Origin: Mitsuaria sp. 7
GTDB lineage: Bacteria > Pseudomonadota > Gammaproteobacteria > Burkholderiales > Burkholderiaceae_C
Assembly: GCF_001653795.1 (NCBI RefSeq)
Contig: NZ_CP011514.1
Span: 1,052,163-1,116,162, forward strand
DNA: 64,000 bases
Direction of reading: 5' to 3'
Part shown: positions 1-7,794 of the stretch, in pieces
How positions within the stretch are numbered: position 1 is the first letter of the stretch
Layout: every line of letters starts with the position of its first letter
Program-made: the position numbers and the translations under genes
Notes under the pieces: generated by a model
Told to the model about the DNA's origin: nothing
Seen by the model: only the letters and a program-made list of their open reading frames with translations
Database searches by the model: none

Positions 1-26
1 CGTGGTCCCCGGCGGCGGGCGAGACC

Positions 27-1586
27 GTGCAGGCGATGCCGGACAGTGCGAAACACGCGCTGGCGAGCCTGCGGCAATGGGTGGGCGAGGCGTCGCCACG
101 GGACGCCCTGCGCCGAGAACGCTGGTACGTCCATCTGGCGGAGCAGGCGCATCGCGGCCCCTCTCAGCAACCCCCGACCGCGGGCCTGCTGCGCGGCGAT
201 GCGTGGGTCACCGATCTCGATGCACCGCCTGCGGCCTTGATCGCGGCGATCGCCCGTTCGCGCGGCGAGGCTCTGGGACTGGAACTGGACTATCGGGGCG
301 AGGCCGTGTTCGATCCTGAAGAGGTCAATCGCGTCCTGGCGGAACGTTTTGCCTTCGGCCTGCGCCTGCGCAGCACGCGCCTGGAAGGCGAGCGACTCCC
401 CGCGGCGCTTCGATGGCCGGACGCCGAATGGCTGGACATCGACCTGAAGGACGAGGACCGGTCCGGGGATCCCGCCTGGGTGCGGCGCGTGGGCACCGGG
501 TTGATCCATGACTGGCGCAACCTGACACGGCTGTCCTGCAGCTATGGCGACTCCGGCGGCGGCACCGGGCCGTTCATGACCGGCCCCTTGGCGGATACGC
601 TGGCGGAGCATCACCGGGCGCTGGAGGACGTGTTCGGACTGCTGCGGGGCCTGGTCTGGAACGGCCGGCAGCGCAACCAGTTGAAGGCGCTCCCGGATGT
701 CATGTCCTGGCTCCGGAAATTCATCAGGCTCTACCAGGAAGCGACACAAGGCCAGGCCGCGGGCGCGCTGCCGCCGCTGCTGGGGCCGGTGCTCCGGCAG
801 ATGTTGGGCGACCGGTCCTTCGCGGCGCGGTGCGAGGCGCTCATCCGCGCGCAGGACGGCGAATGCGCGGACGCGTATCTGCGGGTCCTGCACCAGATGG
901 CCCTGCTCAAGGACATCGGCGAGGACAGTGACGCCGCCACGGCGGTCAGGGTCGCGCTGCAGTTCGCCTGCGAGTTGCGCGCGGACCAGTGGGTGACCGA
1001 GATGCACGCCGGCTTCGACGAGAACCTCGAGGAGGCGATGCTGCTGCGGCAGGCGGTGCGGACCCGTTTGGTCGAGCGTTTGGGCGAGCGGCTGGGCGAG
1101 CGGCTGGGCCATGCGCCGGCCGAGGCGTTCGAGACCCCCGCGTTCGACACCCCGGTCTACGCCGCGTTCGGCATCGCCGGAGACCGGTGGCGTGACGTCG
1201 AGGTGACACGACGACGCGAGCGGCGGGCCGATGCCCTGATCGCCGCGGAACTCGAAAGCGGCTGCGACACGTCGCACCAATGCCTGATGCCGACCGGGCT
1301 GGTGGGCGACTTTCTGTCCAAGGTGCTGGACCGCGAGGCGGGACTGGACGGACTGGCGGAGCGCCTGGTGTCGGACACCCAGGCCCGATGGAGCGCCGCC
1401 GTCGATGCGGCCGGCGACGACGCCCAGGCCGTCCAGGCCGCCAACGACACCGCATCGCAGGCGCTGGCCGGCGTGACCGCCACCGTGGCGGCGCGTCGGC
1501 GGGAACAGGTCCTCCCGCATCTGGCGACGCTCGTCGCGCGCCTGTCGGATCACCGCACCGATGAGGCGCCGTCCGCGGCGCCCTGA
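27..1586 (+). CDS. Unrecognised protein, possibly cut by the left edge
   Basis: I do not recognise this protein of about 519 residues. The frame is open to the window edge, and the first in-window starts are GTG at 27 and ATG at 36. Neither has a clear ribosome binding site, so the true start may lie upstream. It is rich in Arg, Ala and Leu, with no signal peptide or membrane segment. It contains an LGERLGERLG heptad duplication near residues 350-365 and looks mainly alpha-helical, with a two-Cys stretch near residue 420. It ends 17 bases before kdpD on the same strand, where kdpC would usually stand, so co-transcription with kdpDE is possible. I considered a type III effector E3-ligase fold, but the CxD active-site motif is absent. 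Confidence 0.6.
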   Translation: MQAMPDSAKHALASLRQWVGEASPRDALRRERWYVHLAEQAHRGPSQQPPTAGLLRGDAWVTDLDAPPAALIAAIARSRGEALGLELDYRGEAVFDPEEVNRVLAERFAFGLRLRSTRLEGERLPAALRWPDAEWLDIDLKDEDRSGDPAWVRRVGTGLIHDWRNLTRLSCSYGDSGGGTGPFMTGPLADTLAEHHRALEDVFGLLRGLVWNGRQRNQLKALPDVMSWLRKFIRLYQEATQGQAAGALPPLLGPVLRQMLGDRSFAARCEALIRAQDGECADAYLRVLHQMALLKDIGEDSDAATAVRVALQFACELRADQWVTEMHAGFDENLEEAMLLRQAVRTRLVERLGERLGERLGHAPAEAFETPAFDTPVYAAFGIAGDRWRDVEVTRRRERRADALIAAELESGCDTSHQCLMPTGLVGDFLSKVLDREAGLDGLAERLVSDTQARWSAAVDAAGDDAQAVQAANDTASQALAGVTATVAARRREQVLPHLATLVARLSDHRTDEAPSAAP

Positions 1587-1603
1587 CACGACAATCCCCT
1601 CCC

Positions 1604-4411
1604 ATGCGCAGCCCCACCGACGACCGACCTGACCCCGACGCGCTGCTGGCCCACCTCCAGCGGCAGGAACGATCCGAGGGGCGCGGCCGGCTGCGCATCT
1701 ACTTCGGCGCGTCGGCGGGCGTGGGCAAGACCTTCGCGATGCTGCAGGCCGCGCGGCACCTGGCGGACCAGGGTCGCGCACCGCTGATCGGCGTCGTCGA
1801 GACGCATGGACGCGCCGACACCGCCGCGCTGCTCGACGGCGTGCCGCCGCTGCCTCGTCTGCCGATGCGTCAGGTCGACCACCGCGGCCGCGCGCTGCCG
1901 GAGTTCGACCTCGACGGTGCGCTGGCGCGTCTGAAGGACCAGCCGGACGCGCTGATCCTGGTCGACGAGCTGGCGCATTCCAACGTCGCCGGATCGCGGC
2001 ACCCGAAACGCTGGCAGGACGTCGAGGAGCTGCTCGCCAACGGCATCAGCGTCTACACGACGGTCAACGTCCAGCACCTGGAGAGCCTGAACGACGTCGT
2101 CGGCGGCATCACCGGCGTGCGGGTGCAGGAGACGCTGCCCGACACCTTCTTCGACCGCGCGGACGAGGTCGTGCTGGTGGACACGCCGGCCGACGAACTG
2201 CTCGCGCGCCTGAAGGCCGGCAAGGTCTACCAGGGCGCCCAGGCCGAGCGCGCCGGCCAGCACTTCTTCCGCAAGGGCAACCTGATGGCGCTGCGCGAGC
2301 TCGCGCTGCGCCGCACGGCCGACCGGGTCGAGGACGACGTGCAGGCCTGGCGCAGCAACGAACGCATCGCGCCGGTGTGGAAGACCGAGGCCGCCATCCT
2401 CTGCGCGATCGGCCCCGGCGACGAGGCCGAATCGATCGTGCGCAGCGCCGCGCAGCTGGCGCAGCAGCTGGCGGTGAGCTGGCACGCGGTCTACGTCGAG
2501 ACGCCGGCCTTGCACCGCCTGCCCGACGCGCGCCGCGAGCGCAGCCTGCGCGTGGTGCGGCTGGCGCAGGACCTCGGCGCGACCACGGCGGTGCTGTCCG
2601 CGCAAGACCCGGCACAGGCGCTGGCCGACTACGCGCGCGAGCACAACCTGTCCAAGCTGCTGATGGGGCGCGGCGCGCGGCCGGCGTCCTCGTCGTTGCG
2701 CCGCTGGGGCAGCCGCGACCTGGCGGCGCACCTGGGACGCGCGGCGCCGGAACTGGACCTGATCCAGGTCGGCGCCTCGGCGACGCAGCGCAGCAACGAG
2801 GACGACGCCGGTCCCACCTTCGGCGCCGCGCCGCGGCGCTACCTGTGGGCGACGCTGGCCTGCGTCGGCGTGGCCGTGGTCTGCTGGCCGCTGTCGCACC
2901 GCATCGCCAACGACAACATCGTCATGCTGTTCCTGCTCGGCGTGGTGGGCGTCGCCATGCGCTGGGGTCGCGGACCGGCCGTGCTGGCGAGTTTCCTCAG
3001 CGTCGCGCTGTTCGACTTCCTCTTCGTCGCGCCGAGGCTGAGCCTGGCGGTCAGCGACGTGCAATACGTGATCACCTTCGTCGTGATGCTGGCCGTCGGC
3101 CTGATCACCGGGCAGTTGACGGCGGGCCTGCGCTACGAGGCGCGTGTCTCGTCGGAGCGGGAGGCGAGGGCGCGCGGCCTGTTCGAGCTGACCCGCGAAC
3201 TGGCCGGCGCGCTGCAGACCGAGCAGGTCATCGCGACGGCGGAGCAGCAGCTCGCGCTGCAGTTCGGCGGACGGGCGCTGCTGCATGTGCTCGACGACGA
3301 CGACCGCCTGCAGCCGTCGCCGACGGAGGAGACCCTGGCCGTCGGGGACCGCTCCGATGCCGGCACCGCGCGCTGGGCCCTGGATCACGAGCAGGCGGCG
3401 GGTCTGGGCACCGACACGCTGCCGGGCAGTCAATGGTTCTACCTGCCGCTGCGCGCGCCGATGCGCACGCGCGGCGTGCTCGCGCTGCGGCCCGGCGACG
3501 CGCAGACGCTGATGCTGCCGGAGCGCCGCGCGCAGCTGGAGACGGCCGCGCGCATCGCGGGCCAGGCCTTGGAGCGCGTGCATTACGTCGAGGTCGCGCA
3601 GCAGGCGCTGCTGCAGATCGAGTCGGAGCGGCTGCGCAACTCGCTGCTGTCGGCGCTGTCGCACGACCTGCGCACGCCGCTGGCCGCGCTGCAGGGACTG
3701 GCCGAGACGCTGGCCCGGCGCGAGCTGGACCCCGGCGCCGCCGAGACCGCGCGGGCGATCGAGCAGCAGTCGCTGCGCATCAACGCGATGGTGCACAACC
3801 TGCTGGACATGGCGCGGCTGCAGAGCGGCGCGCTCAAGCTCAACCGCCAGTGGCAGCCGGTGGACGAGGTCATCGGCAGCAGCCTGCAGCTGATGGGCCC
3901 GGCGCTGACGCGGCACCGCCTGGTGCTGGACGTACCGGCGACGCTGCCGCTGGTGGAGCTGGATGCGGTGCTCATCGAGCGCGTGCTGGCCAACCTGCTG
4001 GAGAACGCCGCGAAGTACACGCCGCCGGGCAGCGAGATCCGCGTGATCGCCCGGACGCATGGCGCGGGCGGCGCGGGTGCCATGGCCGGACTGGGCGGCT
4101 TGGGAAGCGCGGATGACGACTTCGTCGGCCCCGGCGAGATGCGCCTGTCCGTCGAGGACAACGGCCTCGGCCTGCCGCCGGGTCGCGAGGAGGCGCTGTT
4201 CGAGAAATTCACCCGCGGCCACAGCGAGTCGCACCTGCCCGGCGTGGGCCTGGGTCTGGCGATCTGCCGTGCCATCATGCAGGCCCACGGTGGCCGCATC
4301 TGGGCCGAGCGCGCGACGCCGCAGGGTGGGGCGCGCTTCAGCCTGGCGCTGCCGCTGGGCGAGCCGCCGGCCATGCCGGCCTTCGATGAAGACAGGGAAC
4401 TTCAACCGTGA
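1604..4411 (+). CDS. kdpD: Osmosensitive potassium-channel sensor histidine kinase KdpD
   Basis: Inner-membrane sensor kinase of the Kdp high-affinity potassium system. It phosphorylates KdpE when potassium is scarce. The 935 residues carry the full family architecture. The KdpD N-terminal domain has a Walker A motif GASAGVGKT at residues 35-43 and a DELAHSN segment, followed by a USP-like domain around 260-370. Four membrane helices lie around 410-500, then a GAF-like region. The HisKA domain has phosphoacceptor His687 (SHDLRTPLAAL), followed by an HATPase with an N box near 795 and a GLGLAICRAI box near 881. A glycine/alanine-rich insertion sits in the HATPase before the VEDNG box. kdpE follows 18 bases downstream. 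kdpFABC is not in the window and could lie to the left. Confidence 0.96.
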   Translation: MRSPTDDRPDPDALLAHLQRQERSEGRGRLRIYFGASAGVGKTFAMLQAARHLADQGRAPLIGVVETHGRADTAALLDGVPPLPRLPMRQVDHRGRALPEFDLDGALARLKDQPDALILVDELAHSNVAGSRHPKRWQDVEELLANGISVYTTVNVQHLESLNDVVGGITGVRVQETLPDTFFDRADEVVLVDTPADELLARLKAGKVYQGAQAERAGQHFFRKGNLMALRELALRRTADRVEDDVQAWRSNERIAPVWKTEAAILCAIGPGDEAESIVRSAAQLAQQLAVSWHAVYVETPALHRLPDARRERSLRVVRLAQDLGATTAVLSAQDPAQALADYAREHNLSKLLMGRGARPASSSLRRWGSRDLAAHLGRAAPELDLIQVGASATQRSNEDDAGPTFGAAPRRYLWATLACVGVAVVCWPLSHRIANDNIVMLFLLGVVGVAMRWGRGPAVLASFLSVALFDFLFVAPRLSLAVSDVQYVITFVVMLAVGLITGQLTAGLRYEARVSSEREARARGLFELTRELAGALQTEQVIATAEQQLALQFGGRALLHVLDDDDRLQPSPTEETLAVGDRSDAGTARWALDHEQAAGLGTDTLPGSQWFYLPLRAPMRTRGVLALRPGDAQTLMLPERRAQLETAARIAGQALERVHYVEVAQQALLQIESERLRNSLLSALSHDLRTPLAALQGLAETLARRELDPGAAETARAIEQQSLRINAMVHNLLDMARLQSGALKLNRQWQPVDEVIGSSLQLMGPALTRHRLVLDVPATLPLVELDAVLIERVLANLLENAAKYTPPGSEIRVIARTHGAGGAGAMAGLGGLGSADDDFVGPGEMRLSVEDNGLGLPPGREEALFEKFTRGHSESHLPGVGLGLAICRAIMQAHGGRIWAERATPQGGARFSLALPLGEPPAMPAFDEDRELQP

Positions 4412-4429
4412 GCCAAGGGTGAGCCTACC

Positions 4430-5137
4430 GTGAGTGAACCGCAGACTGGCGCCGTCCCCGTGGCGCTGATCGTCGAGGACGAACCCAACATCCGCCGCTT
4501 CGTGCGCCTGGCCCTGGAGGGCGAGGGCTGGACCGTGCATGAGACCGGCACGCTGCGCCAGGGCCTGATCGACGCGGGGACGCGGCGCCCCGACCTGATC
4601 GTCCTCGACCTGGGCTTGCCTGATGGCGACGGGCAGGACTTCCTGCGCGACCTGCGCGCGTGGTCGGCGGTGCCGGTGATCGTGCTGTCGGCGCGCGGCG
4701 CCGAAGACGACAAGATCGCGGCCCTGGACCACGGCGCCGACGACTACCTGAGCAAGCCCTTCGGCGTCGGCGAGCTCATGGCGCGCGTGCGCGTCGCGCT
4801 GCGGCGCAGCCAGTCCAGGTCCAGCGGGCAGCAGGACCCGGCCTTCCGCTTCGGCGACGTCGAGATCGACCTGGCCGCGCGGCGCGTGCGCCGCGGCGAC
4901 GAGGACGTGCACCTCACGCCGATCGAGTACCGCCTGCTCAGCCACCTGATCGGCAACGCCGGCAAGGTGCTGACGCACCGCCAGCTGCTGAAGGCGGTGT
5001 GGGGGCCCTCGCACGTGGAGCAGAACCACTACCTGCGCGTCTACATGGGCAACCTGCGCCAGAAGCTCGAGGCGGAGCCGGCCAGTCCCAGGCACCTGCT
5101 GACGGAGACGGGGGTGGGGTATCGGCTGATGCCCTGA
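4430..5137 (+). CDS. kdpE: Response regulator KdpE (OmpR family)
   Basis: DNA-binding partner of KdpD that activates kdpFABC transcription. The receiver domain has acidic residues in IVEDEPN (E16, D17), phosphoacceptor D60 in IVLDLGLPDGDG, and conserved K109 in YLSKPFG. A C-terminal winged helix (residues about 130-230) ends in a typical YLRVYMGNLRQKLE wing and GVGYRLMP tail. Length 235 residues is normal for the family. The start is GTG at 4430, 18 bases after the kdpD stop, so the two genes are one transcription unit. Confidence 0.96.
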   Translation: MSEPQTGAVPVALIVEDEPNIRRFVRLALEGEGWTVHETGTLRQGLIDAGTRRPDLIVLDLGLPDGDGQDFLRDLRAWSAVPVIVLSARGAEDDKIAALDHGADDYLSKPFGVGELMARVRVALRRSQSRSSGQQDPAFRFGDVEIDLAARRVRRGDEDVHLTPIEYRLLSHLIGNAGKVLTHRQLLKAVWGPSHVEQNHYLRVYMGNLRQKLEAEPASPRHLLTETGVGYRLMP

Positions 5138-5267
5138 GCGGGGTCGCCGCTTGCCTGCGTACGAGTCCCAGCACGATGGGCGCGTCGCCTGTAGCATTGG
5201 CCGCACGCCCGCATCGGGGCGCTGGCCCGACCCTTCCGGTAGCGGCCGCTCAACAAGGAGACGACTC

Positions 5268-5540
5268 ATGATCCAGCAGGCCCAGGTTGAACTCGCCAAG
5301 ACCTTCTTCGAGCAGTCGAAGAAGGCGTTCGAACAGAACTACGCCGCGTGGAGCACGGTGCTCTCATCGCAGAAGGCGATCCTGGAATCGATGCGCGCCG
5401 GCGGCGCCCCCTTCGACGTCGCCGCCGACCAGTTCCAGAAGCTGATCGATTTCCACGAGCAGCAGTTCCGCGTCACCACCGATTTCATGACCAAGCTGCA
5501 GGCGGACTACGTCAAGGTGGTGCAGCAGAAGACCAAGTGA
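5268..5540 (+). CDS. Small helical phasin-like protein
   Basis: A 90-residue all-helical, Gln/Phe-rich protein starting MIQQAQVELAKTFFEQSKKA, with a good AAGGAG ribosome binding site 8 bases upstream. The amphipathic helices with regular Phe residues resemble phasin-type polyhydroxyalkanoate granule proteins, but at half their usual length. The assignment is a resemblance, not a motif match. Its TGA overlaps the GTG start of the next gene (GTGA), suggesting translational coupling. It has no signal peptide or membrane segment. Confidence 0.7.
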   Translation: MIQQAQVELAKTFFEQSKKAFEQNYAAWSTVLSSQKAILESMRAGGAPFDVAADQFQKLIDFHEQQFRVTTDFMTKLQADYVKVVQQKTK

Positions 5541-6481
5541 TCCAGGTCTTCCAGCCCGGCCGGCTCACGGTCGGGTTGATGACGCCCGTCGACGTCAGCC
5601 CCGACCGGATGGCCGATGTCGGCGAGGCGCTCGAACTGGCCGCGCTCGCGGACCGGCTCGGCTTCGCGGCGCTGTGGACGCGCGACGTCCCGCTGATGGT
5701 GCCGCAGGGCAGCGACAACGCGGCGAGCGCGCTCGACGATCCTTTCCTGTGGCTGGCCGCGCTGGCCGGCGCGACGCGCGACATCGCCGTCGGCACCGCC
5801 GCCGTCGTGCTGCCGCTGCGGCATCCGCTGCACGTGGCGAAGGCCGCGCTGTCGCTGGACCGCATCAGTCACGGGCGTTTCATCCTCGGCATGGGGTCCG
5901 GCGACCGGCCCGCGGAGTTCGCCGCGTTCGGCGAGGACCTGGAGCAACGCGCGGAGACCTTCCGCAGCCGCTGGGCCATCGTGCGCGCGGCGCTGTCGCC
6001 CGATGCCGACGACCGCGCCGCGGTGGTCGCGGCGACCGGCGGATTCCCGGTGCTGCCCGCCCCGAAGCGACGCATCCCGATGATCGTCGTGGGCTCCGCG
6101 CGGCAGTCGCTGCAATGGACCGCGACGCATGCGGACGCGTGGGCGACCTACCACCGCGAGGAAGCGCGGCAGGAAGGGCGCATCGAGCTGTGGCAGCGCG
6201 CGCTCGAACAGAAGGGCGTGGGTGCGAAGCCCTTCGTTCAATCGGTGCAGCTGGAGTTGCTCGCCGATCCGGACGCGGCCTCGGAGCCGCTCGAACTCGG
6301 CTTGCGGACGGGGCGCAACGCGCTCATCGCCTATCTGCGCCGCCTGCAGGCGATGGGCGTGGCCCATGTGCTGTTCAACCTCGGACGCGGACGGCCGGCG
6401 CGCGAGGTCATCGAGGAACTGGGCAACGAGGTGCTGCCCCGGTGTCGGATCGATGCATCAACGCAAGTCGGCGCGGGTTGA
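5537..6481 (+). CDS. Luciferase-like (LLM class) flavin-dependent oxidoreductase
   Basis: TIM-barrel FMN/F420-type oxidoreductase of the bacterial luciferase superfamily, cytoplasmic, substrate unknown. The first strand LTVGLMTPVD, the AALWTRDVPL segment, the VGTAAVVLPLRHPLHVAKA block and the GRFILGMGSGDRPAEFAAFG block are the usual LLM signatures. The chosen start is GTG at 5537, overlapping the preceding stop, which gives 314 residues and keeps the first beta strand. The in-frame ATG at 5579 would cut that strand and is less likely. The gene ends immediately before a pair of strong hairpins. Confidence 0.88.
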   Translation: MIQVFQPGRLTVGLMTPVDVSPDRMADVGEALELAALADRLGFAALWTRDVPLMVPQGSDNAASALDDPFLWLAALAGATRDIAVGTAAVVLPLRHPLHVAKAALSLDRISHGRFILGMGSGDRPAEFAAFGEDLEQRAETFRSRWAIVRAALSPDADDRAAVVAATGGFPVLPAPKRRIPMIVVGSARQSLQWTATHADAWATYHREEARQEGRIELWQRALEQKGVGAKPFVQSVQLELLADPDAASEPLELGLRTGRNALIAYLRRLQAMGVAHVLFNLGRGRPAREVIEELGNEVLPRCRIDASTQVGAG

Positions 6482-6536
6482 CGCGAGCAGGCTCGCGTTG
6501 AAGAATCGCGCCCACGCCGGACGGCTCCGTCCGCGT
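6482..6536. terminator. Tandem hairpins after the LLM gene
   Basis: Two consecutive perfect or near-perfect stems follow the LLM stop codon. The first is ACGCGAG/CTCGCGT with loop CAGG at 6481-6498. The second is CACG-C-CGGACG/CGTCCG-CGTG with loop GCTC at about 6512-6536. No T-run follows directly, so they may act as Rho-assisted ends or as structure in the leader of the RNA-ligase transcript. Confidence 0.5.
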
Positions 6537-6569
6537 GCGTTCAACCTCTTCTCTATCGGGAGGTGCCCC

Positions 6570-6599
6570 ATGAAGATCCGTACGTCCATCCACTGCTGA
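6570..6599 (+). CDS. Possible nine-codon leader peptide
   Basis: ATG at 6570 sits seven bases after a strong GGGAGG ribosome binding site (6557-6563) and encodes MKIRTSIHC followed by TGA. It lies 240-270 bases before the RNA ligase start. The spacing is better than that of the ligase gene itself. It could be a regulatory leader peptide, or a chance frame. Confidence 0.3.
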   Translation: MKIRTSIHC

Positions 6600-6838
6600 T
6601 TGCCGACGACTGCTTCCCTGCAGCATCGTGTCGGCGCCGTCTGCGCCCGCGAAGGCTGCGGCACCGGTTCCTGACGCCCCCGAGTCCTGCCATGAGGCCG
6701 GCGGCGCGCGATCCCTCCCGCGACTTCCCCCAGCGACTCTGCCTGGTCCATCGGACCGGCAGCGACACGACCGCGCCCGCGACACGTCCGTCGGTTCCCT
6801 GACTCCACCAGGACCCGCCCGCGCCAACAACGCGGCGG

Positions 6839-7774
6839 GTGACGGACCCCATGTATTTGCAATCCCTGCCGCTGCTGCGCTATCCGCGCACGGCGCACCT
6901 CGCGGGCAGCCGCCTGCAGGAGGGCGACTCCGCCCATGACCAGATGCCGCTCGCGGCACTCGCCGGCTGCCACGTCGTCATCGAGGAGAAGATCGACGGC
7001 GCCAATGCCGGACTCTCGTTCAGCGACGGCGGCGACCTGCTGCTGCAGTCGCGCGGCCACTACCTGATCGGCGGATTCGGCGAACGCCAGTTCAACCCGA
7101 TGAAGATCTGGGCGCTCGCGCATGAGCACCGGCTGATCGACCGTCTCGAGGACCGCTACGTGCTGTACGGCGAGTGGGCCTATGCCAAGCACAGCATCTG
7201 GTACGACCGGCTGCCGCATTACTTCAACGAGTTCGACGTCTACGACCGCGCCACCTCGCGCTTCCTGTCGACGCCGCGTCGGCAGGCGCTGCTTGAGGGC
7301 GCGCCGGTGCTGTCGGTGCCCGTGCTGTATGCGGGCACGATGCCGACCGATCCGAAGCTGCTGTGGACGCTGGTGGTGCGCTCGCTGGCGAAGTCGCCCG
7401 ACTGGCGCGATGCCTTCGAGACCGCGACGCGGCGCGAGTCGCTGCCGCTCGAGCTGTGCTGGAAGCAGACCGACAAGTCCGACCGGTCCGAAGGCCTCTA
7501 CCTGAAGGTGGAGGACGACGAGCAGGTGCTGGGCCGGTTCAAGCTGGTGAGGCCGTCTTTCACGCAGACGATCCTCGACAGCGAGACCCACCACGCCCGG
7601 CGGCCGATCCTGCCGAACGCGCTGGCGCCGGGGGCGGATCTCTTCGCCGAGCAGCTCACGGTGACGTGGCGCGATCTCGGGCTGGAGACGATCAACTCGC
7701 TGTCGGCGCTGAAGGCGATGGCCGCTGCATCGCGCGATGCATCGCGCGACGGACACGGAGACCGATGTCCCTGA
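6839..7774 (+). CDS. RNA ligase of the T4 Rnl / nucleotidyltransferase superfamily
   Basis: ATP-dependent RNA ligase that should seal 5'-phosphate to 3'-hydroxyl RNA ends. All nucleotidyltransferase motifs are present: motif I KIDGAN with adenylated Lys51, LQSRGHY (Ia), YGEW (III), FDVYD (IIIa), SEGLYLKVED (IV) and GRFKLVRP (V). The length is 311 residues from GTG 6839, or 307 from ATG 6851. Neither start has a strong ribosome binding site. The next gene starts 20 bases downstream and encodes the matching end-healing enzyme, so the two form an RNA-repair operon. The C-terminus carries a tandem ASRDASRD repeat from a 12-base duplication. Confidence 0.88.
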   Translation: MTDPMYLQSLPLLRYPRTAHLAGSRLQEGDSAHDQMPLAALAGCHVVIEEKIDGANAGLSFSDGGDLLLQSRGHYLIGGFGERQFNPMKIWALAHEHRLIDRLEDRYVLYGEWAYAKHSIWYDRLPHYFNEFDVYDRATSRFLSTPRRQALLEGAPVLSVPVLYAGTMPTDPKLLWTLVVRSLAKSPDWRDAFETATRRESLPLELCWKQTDKSDRSEGLYLKVEDDEQVLGRFKLVRPSFTQTILDSETHHARRPILPNALAPGADLFAEQLTVTWRDLGLETINSLSALKAMAAASRDASRDGHGDRCP

Positions 7775-7794
7775 ACGGGACGGAGGGGAGAACC

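Larger units (their letters stand above)
6482..6838 (+). other. Structured leader upstream of the RNA-repair genes
   Basis: This 357-base stretch has no recognisable gene except a nine-codon frame at 6570-6599. It begins with two hairpins and then becomes C-rich and mostly unstructured by eye. I see no convincing sigma-70 hexamers and no tRNA-like fold. Its length and position make it a candidate 5' leader or small RNA locus for the RNA ligase operon. Confidence 0.4.

Noticed and set aside
27..1586. Type III effector E3 ligase (NEL) identity
   Set aside because: No CxD catalytic motif and no LRR consensus; resemblance is only general helical character.
1550..5299. Very long open frame opposite kdpD-kdpE
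   Set aside because: Arg/Gln/His/Ala-rich antisense shadow of high-GC genes with no domain; kdpD and kdpE are unmistakable on the other strand.
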